From Podospora pseudoanserina (taxonomy: Eukaryota > Ascomycota > Sordariomycetes > Sordariales > Podosporaceae), in the NCBI RefSeq assembly GCF_035222485.1, contig NC_085920.1, positions 4,588,001 through 4,652,000 on the forward strand: a stretch of DNA of 64,000 nucleotides. The letters are read 5' to 3'. The position numbers were made by a program, and so were the translations under genes. The notes beneath the pieces were generated by a model. The model saw only the letters and a list, made by a program, of their open reading frames with translations. It searched no databases and was not told the origin of the DNA. Below are positions 25,470-35,449 of the stretch, piece by piece. The first letter of the stretch is position 1. Each line of letters opens with the position of its first letter.

Positions 25470-26034
25470 TCCCTCGCCGCGAAACGGCTCTTGTACATTA
25501 TGTAGATCAGCAACATGTATTCTTCATAAAAAACTGGGAGTGCATGTGCAATGCTGTACCGTCTGTCCAACGTCACCCCCATCATGAGATCACACACAAG
25601 CAGGCGGCCTGGATGGCCTGGACGATTGGTTGATCTCAACTACCGGCCTTAGCTCGTACGGCCAGACCAGGCGCCAAACACAGGAAACTTTGGAGACCCA
25701 TGACAGAGGGGTAGGAAACAAGCGGAGAAGATTCGACGTCTTGTCTAGAATGCAAAAACGCAATCGCTGTCGAGCCGCGTGAGAGACTTCCGAAAAGGGT
25801 TATTGATATCAATAATGGGGTAGAGTGTTGCATGCATACACTGCAAAGGAGGGGACAATTTCAGGTGGCTAACGATAAGACTATGCCTTATGTAGACGGT
25901 CTGCCTCGTATGATATAGTCTATAGAGGCTGAGGATCTGAATGTGGTTAGGAAAATGTCCTGGGGTGGGAGTCCCTCAGGTGGCTGTGCTCGTAAAGATC
26001 ACATCAGACGACTTAATGTAGCTCCGCAGCCCAA
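25470..26034. other. 3' flank of the uL2m gene up to the AT-rich island
   Basis: Normal base composition with CpA and TpG dinucleotides present throughout. No gene is seen. Composition changes abruptly at about 26035-26060, where long A/T-only stretches begin. Confidence 0.5.
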
Positions 26035-26518
26035 CTATAACGGACGATAAGTTAAGTAGTCTAAAATAAAATTTCCAGTACTTTAATTTTAGGTCGTACC
26101 TAAAAATTTATTTCACACCTAGATTTTTACCCTACCTTTACTTAAATTTCGCACTGCTCCTGTTACTTGTTATTTACTATTTTATAATATTTTTACTATT
26201 TTAATTTTCTATATAATTATAGTTCATTATAACATAAAGTATATTTACTTAATTAATAGTAGTTTCTAAAATTATTATTACTTTTGAAAATATATTATTA
26301 ATAATTAATACTAATTATATATTGATAAATATATTGAATTATTAATTCAACTTATATATAATTAGTTATTATGATAAAATAACAATAATGAAAAAAAGTA
26401 ATGATAATGCTAATAATACATTAAATAATACTATATCTCTTTACTTAATTATAAGTTTAAATTTTTTCCTAAAAAAAAGTGATGCGTTATGGATTATTTT
26501 ACCTAAATGCTCTAACAT
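26035..26518. other. Left edge of the RIP island, unidentified AT-rich remnant
   Basis: About 480 bp of almost pure A/T with very few C or G, up to the first Gypsy-2 LTR. No coding trace is recognisable. It may be the far side of an older element into which Gypsy-2 inserted, or intergenic sequence reached by RIP leakage from the neighbouring repeats. Confidence 0.4.
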
Positions 26519-26880
26519 TGAAATGGTGAGAAAACACACAAACCAACCACAACACCACAAATGTACCCTCAACAGGGTCTCTGAATGGACACACCTGCGT
26601 GACAGTGGCTCGCTCGCAGGCCGCACTCTACGTAGGACAAAGAAAAGACTTTATGGGCTCGCAGACCACATAATAAGCACCTGATCGGCCTGATTAAAAG
26701 GCCAGAATTGCCTGCACGCGTGTAAGGCATAAAAATATAAAGAAATAAAAGTCGATGTCCTGTCTAAAATAGAATGTCCGAAGCAGACCGCTTATATACA
26801 TGACCCCTGAACCCCCGAATCCTCCGAAAGCCCTACTTCCTTACTTAAACCCTTAAGCCTATGGCCGTACCCTAAACTAA
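26519..26880 (-). repeat. Gypsy-2 3' LTR (left copy)
   Basis: It aligns over its length with 45486-45846 and, in reverse complement, with 46586-46946. Its plus-strand start is TGAAATGGTGAG and its end is CCCTAAACTA. RIP-type changes are concentrated at its end. GACGT/ACGCGTG-type GC-rich blocks are kept. Confidence 0.85.
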
Positions 26881-26900
26881 ACCTCCCTTCGCATTTAACT
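26881..26900 (-). other. Gypsy-2 polypurine tract
   Basis: Read on the minus strand, GCGAAGGGAGG lies two bases before the 3' LTR. A purine tract at this place primes plus-strand DNA synthesis in LTR retrotransposons. Its position supports minus-strand orientation. Confidence 0.6.
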
Positions 26901-26954
26901 ACTATAAACTAGTGGGTAAATATATATATATATAAAAAAAATATCCCTTCTAAG

Positions 26955-27358
26955 TGTCACGGTTCTGGAAGACAGTGGGGCCACGAGGGACCAATCAAGA
27001 CTGGACCGCGCCGTCGAGCGGGGCTCACGGTCCAGAAGGGCAACGGACCAATAAGATGGGGACCGGGGACCGCGGTGGGGCTCACGGTCCACGGTCCGGC
27101 ATCGGCCAATCAGGAGCGGACCGAGGACCGTCTGTAAGTCAACGGTCCACGGTCCACGGGTCTATATATACGGAGGAACTGGCCGGCGTAGATAGACAGT
27201 TCTATAGTATACAATACAAGTCACAATCGTTGGTATTTAGACTATTATAATAGAGATAAGCCGTTATTATATACTATTTAGCTATACCGAACCAGGATTA
27301 TTCAGAAGTACCTTTAACCAATGTCCCTTTTAGAGGTTCTAGATAGGGGTTCGTCACA
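26955..27358 (+). repeat. Gypsy-1 5' LTR with recognisable promoter
   Basis: 404 bp, starts TGTCACGG and ends GTTCGTCACA. It keeps much CpA/TpG and is GC-rich compared with the interior. It contains CCAAT at three places (about 26990, 27048 and 27106), many CGGTCC/GGACCG hexamers in both directions (about 27000-27160) and a TATA box TATATATA at about 27163. Transcription would start some 30 bp after this. Confidence 0.93.
27162..27170 (+). promoter_or_regulatory. Gypsy-1 LTR TATA box
   Basis: CTATATATA directly after the block of repeated CGGTCC hexamers and CCAAT motifs. The same sequence occurs in the 3' LTR at about 34221. The U3/R boundary should lie about 30 bp downstream. Confidence 0.6.
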
Positions 27359-27415
27359 CGTTACATATTTACTTTAACTCTATTACGGATAAGTTAAAGG
27401 CGTCTTTTTACCACC

Positions 27416-28640
27416 ATGGCCGGACCTAAGAATATTTAGATAGGAGGCGTCCCGCCTAGCCTAAGCAGCGAGGGACCTTCTACTAGCACCAGACCTGCAT
27501 TTATTACTATAGAATAGGTCGTTAAGTACCTTAGGGAGCTTAAAGAAGAGGCTTAGCAGACCCGGAAGCAGATTATCGCTATCACAACCGTATCTAAGTT
27601 AACCGTTAAGTTCCCGGTACCGGAGCGCTATAGAGGAGGAAAGGCAGAGTTTAGAGGATTCTTAATCTAGCTTAAAACCTATTTTCGTTACTACCTAAAC
27701 TAATTTACTAACAAAAAGTTAAAGGTAATCTTCGCGGCTACTAAACTTAAAGATAGGGCTCTCGCGTAGTTTAAGCCTATCCTCGATAACTATTACGAGT
27801 AATAGCCGGAGGACTAAAAGAAGATTACCGTAAAATACTTTGAGAGCTATCGTGTCTTTAAAACTAAGCTTAAAGAGGTATTTAGAGAGTACGATAAGGT
27901 AAGGCGCGCGCAGGAGAGGCTCGTAAACCTACGTTAAACGCGCTTAGCAACTAACTACGTAGCTCTATTTAAGATCGATAGCCTACGTAATACTATTAAC
28001 GATAAAGGGTTAATATAGCTCTTCTATAACGGCCTTAAGGAAAAGGTAAAGGATAAGTTATATAAAGAGTTAAGGCCTAATACTATCGATAAATATATTA
28101 CTATAGTTATTCGGATCGACGATCGGTAATTTTAACAGCGTACGGAGAAAAGAGGTAGTAGGGGTTACTACGGTAATAATAATAATAAGGGATATTTCGG
28201 TAATAACTATTTTAACGATAAGTAAAAGAAAAAATATTTTAATACTAGTTACTCCGGTACTATATACGTAAAACCGATAGAAATCGACGTTATATAATAA
28301 TAAAAACTATAAGGCCGGAGCTAAGGTAAAAATAACTTTAAGTATTTTAACTACGGTAAGGTAGGATACTTTAAAAAGGATTATAAGGTATTTAAATAGC
28401 TTAAATGAAAAAAGGAGATTATATTAATTACTATATCGAAAGGACCGAGGGTTATAAAGGTAGTAGCTATCGGGTATTAATAAAGCGAAGCGATAAGCTC
28501 TAAGGAAAACTCTAACTAATACGCCGGATAAAAAGATATAGAGTTCCAGGAGGTAAAGGAAGCCCTAAAAAGGCTAAAGGCAGAGTATAAGGAAAAAGAT
28601 TTTTAAATATAGGTATTATAAAATTAACTAGTATAAATCG
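27416..28640 (+). pseudogene. Gypsy-1 gag, RIP-inactivated
   Basis: An ATG in a CACCATGGCC context at 27416 opens a frame that can be followed for about 1.2 kb with only TAA/TAG interruptions. The middle resembles the retrotransposon gag capsid region (KFPVPERYRGGKAEFRGFL). Near 28343-28388, in the same frame, the CCHC zinc knuckle reads FNYGKVGYFKKDYK. Here Cys and His codons have become Tyr, as expected for RIP on both strands. The 3' end is approximate. Confidence 0.8.
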
Positions 28641-28699
28641 CTACGGAAGTTACTACGAAAGTCGCTAAAGACGAGGGTCTTACGTAAAGACTTACTAAG

Positions 28700-31600
28700 T
28701 AAACGATATTAAAGAGGTAGTATAGTAAGTACGGAATTACTATTTTATAAGATATATTATAGCCTATAAAGCTCTTATATAAAAACTAAAAAAAGTATTA
28801 GAAAGGTAGGAAGGTCGTTAGTATTAGGATCGCGAAATTACTAAAGAATATACTAATACCTATATAGTATATACCCTATAAGGGAGATACGGTATAGCTT
28901 TATTTTAGGTATCCGGAGTATTAGAGAGTACCTTAATTCCAGTATATTATATATAGATATATAGAGTATTACTAGAGTAAGTCGCTATACGGTTATTAGC
29001 CGGTACGTAAAGTAGGTAAGGAAGGTAAATTATAGTTAGTTAAAAGGACTATAGCCCGATAGGAAAAGGCTTAATAGAAGGACTTAAACGATTATATTTT
29101 ATAAAAGGTTTAGGACCCGGTTAAATTAAAGGATAGCCTTTAAGTTATATAAATCGCATTAAAGTATATAAAGTATTACGTTAAATACGTAAACGGTTAG
29201 AATATAAACGATAGCGTATATTCGTAAAAGGAAGTAATACTAGGATAGTACTTAAACCTAAACTATATTATATATTTACGGGAGAAGGTTAAGTAATATT
29301 ATTAAGCTAAGACGCTTAAAATTAAATAAAAGAACCGCTATCGAATATAAATATAAGAAAATATTAAAGACTGAAGATAGGAGGAAGCTAGGTAGGTATA
29401 GTTGAAAGACTTTATATTATTAGATAACCCGGGGTAAGAAAATACTTTTAAACGATATAACTATTTAGGAAACGACTCGCGGCCTTTCGCGGAGGCTATT
29501 AACTTTTAACGGACTATAAATAATATTTTCGAAGGTATTAACGTAAGGCAAAGATATAGGATAATAATCCGGCGCTCGTTAGTAAGGTCGCTACCGTATA
29601 AGGAGAAGGTAAGAAAGATAAACGCCTTTAGGTTATTATACGATAGAGGGATTTTTAAGTAATAGTATTAGTAGACGGTAGTATAGAAACGAATTTAATT
29701 TCGCTATAGTTCGTATACTAGGCCCGTATACTATAAAAGAAAAAGAAGGAATAGATAGTTATATAAGGTCCATTTCTTACGTAAAAGGTTTATAGGGAGA
29801 TATTACCCCTAGATATTATAATCGAAGGAAAAACGATATTAATTATATTTAATATTATAAATATAGGACCTTCGAAGAATATAATTCTAAAGTAATTATA
29901 GTATAAAGACTATAATCTAGATATCGATTAGAGGGATAGTAGCTATTTACGACTAAGAAAGCCTTAAAAGTATTTAATTAACGATAGAAGATTAGAAGTA
30001 CGTACGGAGTAGAGTGTAGGACGAGTACCCTCCACGGTATTACCGTAAGGAGTATAGGAAGTAATAGTATATTCTATCGATATAGGTAGTAAGATCGAAG
30101 AAGTAGGGTTAACGACGTTAGTGGAAATATCGGAGGTTAATAAATACGCCTACTATAATAATATAAAGAAAGGCGAGAAAAAGGCGGTACCGGTAGAATA
30201 TCGAGGATACTTAGCCTTTACGGCTAAGTATTTAAAGGGGCTTCCAGAGTAAGGACCGTAGGACTATAAAATTAAGTTAAAAGAAGGAGCTAAATTACGG
30301 TTATTTAAGGTTTACTATACTAACGATAAATAAAGTAAAGAGCTACGGAAATATTTAAACGAAAATTTAAAGAAAGGATATATTAAGGAGTTTATATTAC
30401 TAGTAAAATACCCCGTATTCTTTATACCGAAAAAGAATAGTAATTTACGACTATATATAGATTACCGGTAGTTAAATAATAAAACGGTAAAAAATAATTA
30501 CCCGTTACCGTTAATATCTAGATTACGGAATTAACTAGTAGGGGTACGATACTTTATACGTTTAGATATACCTATCGGGTACGCCTATATATAAATTAAA
30601 GAAGGAAACGAATAGAAGATAGCGTTTTATATACTTTATAATTATTTCGAGTATTTTATAATACTATTCGGGTTAATTAATACGCCCGTAACGTTTTAAT
30701 CTCTCGTTAACTATATTATATAAAAGTATTTCGATAAAATAATAGTATATTATCTTAACGACGTTTTTATTTACTTACGTACTTTAGAGAAGTATAAGCG
30801 ATATATATAAAAAATACTTAACGCGCTATATAGAGCCGGACTCTCCGTTAATAAAGAAAAAAGCGAGTTTTACGTATAGAAGATAATATATTTAAGATAT
30901 TTAATATCGCTAAGTAAGGTTCGTATAGAACTTAAGAAAATTACGGTAATTAAGGATTAGCCTATACCGCAATTATAGATATACGTTAGGGAATTTTTAG
31001 GGTTTACGAATTTCTATTAAATATTTATCCGTAAGTACGTAAGTATCGCGCGGCTACTTAATTATTTAATTAAGAAAAATATGGAATTCCGGTGGGGGTA
31101 GGAAGAAAAGTAGGCCTTTTAGGAGCTAAAAAAAGCTATTTTAGAGGACCCGGTACTTAAATTACTAGACCCTAATCGATTATTTAAGGTCGAGGTAAAT
31201 ATATTAGACTATACGATCGGTAGATAGCTAGGATAGCGAAACGATAACGGTAAGCTATACCTAGTAACCTTCTTTTCGAAGAAGCTCGAGGAGGTACGTT
31301 AAAACTACTTAATTTACGATAAAAAGCTATTTACTATTATCGAAGCGTTCGAGGAATAAAGGCTATATTTTAGCGATATTAAATACGAAATATAGGTCTA
31401 TATAAACTATAAAAATTTATAGTACTTTACTACCACGAAGGTCCTTAACGCGCGGTAAATATAATAATTAGAGTTTCTTTTAGAATTTAATTTCCAGATT
31501 AACTATAAGAAAGGCTCGGAGAACGCTAGGGTAAACGTACTTAGCCGGCGTACCGACCATTATAAAAATATACTTAGGAAATTATTATTATTATTTAAGG

Positions 31601-33090
31601 AAGCGCTAGATAGTACTTTTAAATATCTATTATAGCCGTAAATAGAGTATTACGTAGTATATCGCGAAAAGGCTATTTCTAGTAAATACTAAGGGAAGTT
31701 AGGTAACGATATTATAAAGTAATATTAGTAGGAAAAGCTAGAGCTATAAGGTATCTAAAAAGATAATTAGGGAAGACTATAGTATAAAAATCGAGCGTAC
31801 GTAATACTAAGTAATAAGACGGCATTAGTAATAGAGATCTATATATTAAAGCTCGGAGGATATATAAATATTATTAAGACTATAGAAAAAATTAAATAAT
31901 ATTTCGACTAATTAAGGATTAAAAACGACGTTAAGAAAGCTATTTAGTTATACTATACGTACGAAAGAATAAAGGTTGCGAGGCATAAGCCCTATAGATT
32001 TTTAAAGCTATTACCGGTAGTAAAACGGCTATAGAGTTTAGTTACGATAAACTTTATTATTAAATTATTAGAGTTTAAGGATATAGTAACCGGTATTAAG
32101 TATAATAGTATATTAACGGTAGTCGATAGGCTTACTAAATAGGTATACTTTTTACTTTATAAGGAGATTTAGTCGGTAAAATAATTAGCGGATATAATAT
32201 TACGGTATATTATATTAATATATATATAGCTAAAGGAGTTTATTATAAACCGCGATACTAAATTCGTATCGAAATTTTAAAGAGTATTAATAACGAGGCT
32301 AGGGGTAATAAGTAAAGCGTTTTCGGCCTACTACCCTTAAACGGACGGTTAAACGGAACGGCTTAATTAAATCGTAGAATAGTACCTACGGAATTATATT
32401 AATTTCGAGTAGAACGATTAAATTAAACTATTATCTACGGTATAACTAATATATAATATATCGCTAATTAAAACGATTAAAGCTATACCGTTTTTCATAA
32501 ACTTCGGTTACGAAGTAAACCTACGGTAAAGACCTGCGGTTAAAGTACTTAGGGCTAGAGTTAAGGTAAATAAAATATATATACTTTATAATAAGCTTAA
32601 ATAAAAACTAGAGTTTATAAGGGAAAAAATATAGAAATACTATAATATTAAAAAGTTCGAGGGACCTTACTTTAAGGGGGGGGATATAGTATTCCTTTTT
32701 ATACGTAATTTACGTATTAAAAGACCTAGTAAAAAGCTAGACTATAGGAGAGTAAAACTATTTAAGGTTAAAAAAAAGTTATCGGAAACGGTATTCGAAT
32801 TGGAGTTATTTAATATAATACGTTTACGGTTATATACCTTTTATATCTTACTTCTGGAACCTGTACTATATATAAGTAAGGCTAATATATAAGTAATGGC
32901 GGAAAATAAAAAAAAAAAATATAATATAGAAGAAATATTAGATTTATAGTTTAATAGAGGCTAATTAAAGTATTTAGTTAATTAGTTAAGATATCCGGCT
33001 ATAAATAATTTATAGGAACTATAGGTATACCTTAATTACCTAAATAAGTAAAAAGAATTCTACTAACGATATCCGGACCGACCAAAACCT
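28700..33090 (+). pseudogene. Gypsy-1 pol (protease-RT-RNase H-integrase-chromodomain), RIP-inactivated
   Basis: One frame, -1 relative to gag, runs through the reverse transcriptase (30421: FIPKKNSNLRLYIDYR; then YPLPLISRL) and its catalytic box at 30751, where YLDD has become YLND. RNase H lies at about 31180-31570 (VTFFSKKLEEV, LEFLLEFNFQINYKKGSENA). The integrase zinc region is near 31950 and its catalytic core spans about 32070-32390 (VVDRLTK, NRDTKFVSKF). A chromodomain follows at about 32920-33080 (NIEEILD, RYPAINNL). Chromodomains direct insertion to heterochromatin in related elements. Stops are all TAA or TAG. The 5' limit is uncertain and the protease was not resolved precisely. 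Confidence 0.85.
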
Positions 33091-33151
33091 AAATAAGTAA
33101 AAAGATTTAGCCCCGGCTTATAGTTAAATAGCTATAAGACGGAGCTAAGAG

Positions 33152-33221
33152 AACCTTAACGGGAGTCGAACCCGCGCCTTCGACGTAGTAGTCGACGTAC
33201 TATATACTATACTACGAGGTT
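33152..33221 (-). pseudogene. tRNA-like sequence inside Gypsy-1 (RIP-decayed)
   Basis: On the minus strand 70 nt fold as a tRNA: acceptor AACCTCG against TAAGGTT (mismatches explained by C-to-T or G-to-A), D-arm GTAT/GTAC, anticodon stem TCGAC/GTCGA, and T-arm GCGGG-TTCGACT-CCCGT with an intact TTCGA loop. The anticodon loop has only six bases (TACTAC), so identity cannot be assigned and the gene is not functional as it stands. It lies between the chromodomain and the 3' LTR. Confidence 0.45.
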
Positions 33222-33229
33222 AGAAGGTA

Positions 33230-34010
33230 TAAAGGGGACTAAATATAAGTAGTACTACGCGCCTCAGGCACTTTAGGAAGTGGAAGGCGCGCTATTAGCG
33301 GTACCTGGCGCGGTTAGGAAGGAAGGACTAGCTACGCCAGGATCGAAGGAAAGGTCGGAGAGCCAGCCTAGGCCTAAGGAAGGATCCAGGGCGTAAGGAG
33401 ACCACGGAACGGTATCCTAGGCGGCGTCCGGCCGCGCAAGAGTACCTAGCGAAAAAGCAGGAGGCGCCGTAGCGGTAGACTGCGCTACCTAGGCATCCTC
33501 CTCCTAGATATCCCGCGCGAAGAGGCGTTCTTTACGTACGCGAAGAGAGTAACGTATTTGTTTTACCCGGATAAGCTAGGCAGTTAGTTACGAGAGTTAG
33601 TCTTTAAGCTTTTATTCCTTACGCTCGAGTCTATCCTACTCTTCCATCGTTCGGGTTACTGTAGAACGGTCAATTACGGTACAGGAAGAAAAGGAAGATC
33701 TACCTACGAGCAGAGCCAACATTAGATCTATTACATAGAATCTTACGGCGCACGCACTCGGTGTACCGTAAGGACCCAGGGGCCATAATGTAAGGGGATT
33801 CGGCGGTAAAATAGGTAGAATACGGTATTACGGTAGAACTACGGCGGCGGATTCGGGAGGAAAGGGCAGAGGCCTATTTAGTTTTATAATAACGTTTCTA
33901 TATACGGTTAGATATAATAAAGGTAAAGAGAAAAGGGGAGGAAAAACTTATAATATAGTTAGTAGTGGAAGAAGACTAGGCCGTAGGGGCTTCGGCCTGG
34001 AGAGGGAGTA
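33230..34010 (+). other. Gypsy-1 GC-richer 3' segment of unknown content
   Basis: Between the tRNA-like sequence and the 3' LTR the sequence is clearly richer in G and C than the rest of the interior and keeps some CpA. Plus-strand frames contain many Arg, Lys, Glu and Ala codons and several TAG/TAA stops, suggesting a former coding region or a long 3' UTR. I do not recognise a product. The purine tract GGAGAGGGAG (about 34000-34009) just before the 3' LTR is probably the polypurine tract. Confidence 0.45.
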
Positions 34011-34013
34011 TTA

Positions 34014-34417
34014 TGTTACGGTTCTGGAAGATAGTAGGGCTACGAGGGACTAATTAAGACTGGACCGCGCCGTCGAGCGGGGCTTACGGTCCAGAAGGGC
34101 AACGGACTAATAAGATAGGGACCGGGGACCGCGGTGGGGCTCACGGTCCACGGTCCGGCATTGGCTAATCAGGAGCGGACCGAGGACCGTCTATAAGTTA
34201 ACGGTCCACGGTCCACGGGTCTATATATACGGAGGAACTAGCCGGCGTAGATAGACAGTTCTATAGTATGCAATATAAATTATAATCGTTGGTATTTAAA
34301 CTATTGTAATAGAGATAAGCCGTTGTTGTACACTATTTAGCTATACCGAACCAGGATTGTTCAGAAGTGCCTTCAACCAGTGTCCCTTTCAGAGGTTCTG
34401 GATAAGGGTTCGTCACA
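34014..34417 (+). repeat. Gypsy-1 3' LTR
   Basis: 404 bp, the same length as the 5' LTR. Differences seen between the two copies are C/T or G/A, for example TGTCACGG against TGTTACGG and GCCACGAGGGACCAAT against GCTACGAGGGACTAAT. This is decay by RIP rather than by ordinary mutation. Confidence 0.93.
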
Positions 34418-35449
34418 CTAAGCGAAAAAGAAAATATTATTTAGTAAAAAGAAAAGAAAATAATATAATCCTGCTACTCCTTTATTTATTTTCCTTTAAT
34501 TAAAGAGAGGAGTACCTTTAATTCTCGGATCTTAAAATATACCTCCGTCCCTATCGAGTTATTATAACCGGTAACCTAATAATTTTCTCCCTTTATTTCT
34601 AAAGAACTTTAGGAGCCTACTCCTATTTTATAAAATAAGATATATAATCCGGTAAAAAATATATTATTAACGACCCTAAATAGTTATAAATAGGGGGCCG
34701 GGTAATTACTAGCTTAAAAAAAAGCGGCGAGTCTATTATTATAAAAGTACGGAGCCTAAAAGGAATTGTTATTTTACTTAATCATTAAAAGTCGTTTAAT
34801 ACGTTATATAGCCTAAACTTTTTATAATTAAAAAAAAGATTTACGATATACTTATTTCCTTTAGTAATAGTAATTAAAGCTAACGGAGAATTAAAGAAGG
34901 AAGTAAACCGGGAAAATAGTAAGGATTTAAATAATAATAAGAGGGTACTTAATAAGTTAAATCCTTCCGCGTCTATTAAGTCCTTTAAGCCTTTCCTCCT
35001 TTATTTCTTATTACGTACCTTTTAATTAAACTTATACCTTAAAAACCTTTTTATATAAACTATTTATAACTTTATTATTTTTTTTTATAACGCTTATAGT
35101 CTTATAGTCTCTATAATAACGATCCCCTTTTTAAACCTTTATTACCGTTAAATCCTTCTCTTTACTATACGAAGTATCTCCCTAAAAGTAAGTACAGTAA
35201 TATTTTAAAACCTAAAAATTATATTCTTACGTTCTACCCTATTTACTATAGGCTAATCTCTTTACTTTTACGTTAAAGTTATATTAAAAAGTATAACGGA
35301 TATAAAATATTAAATAAAAAATAACGTCCGCTTAATACCCTTTTTAATCCTTCGATAAATCTATATAAATTAAAATATTAATAATAATATCGTAAATACT
35401 TATTACTTAATAGTTTCCTGTATTAATATAAATAGGGAGGACCTAGTAT

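Larger units (their letters stand above)
26955..34417 (+). mobile_element. Gypsy-1: full-length, RIP-mutated Ty3/Gypsy chromovirus
   Basis: A 7463-bp element bounded by two 404-bp LTRs (26955-27358 and 34014-34417) that start TGT and end TCACA. A perfect 5-bp target duplication CTAAG flanks it (26950-26954 and 34418-34422). In order it holds gag with a zinc knuckle, protease region, reverse transcriptase, RNase H, integrase and chromodomain, which is the chromovirus layout. Gag and pol are in different frames (pol is -1 relative to gag). Every long frame is broken by TAA/TAG, as expected when RIP turns CAA, CAG and TGG into stops. It sits in the 3' end of Gypsy-2, so it is the younger insertion. 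Confidence 0.93.
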
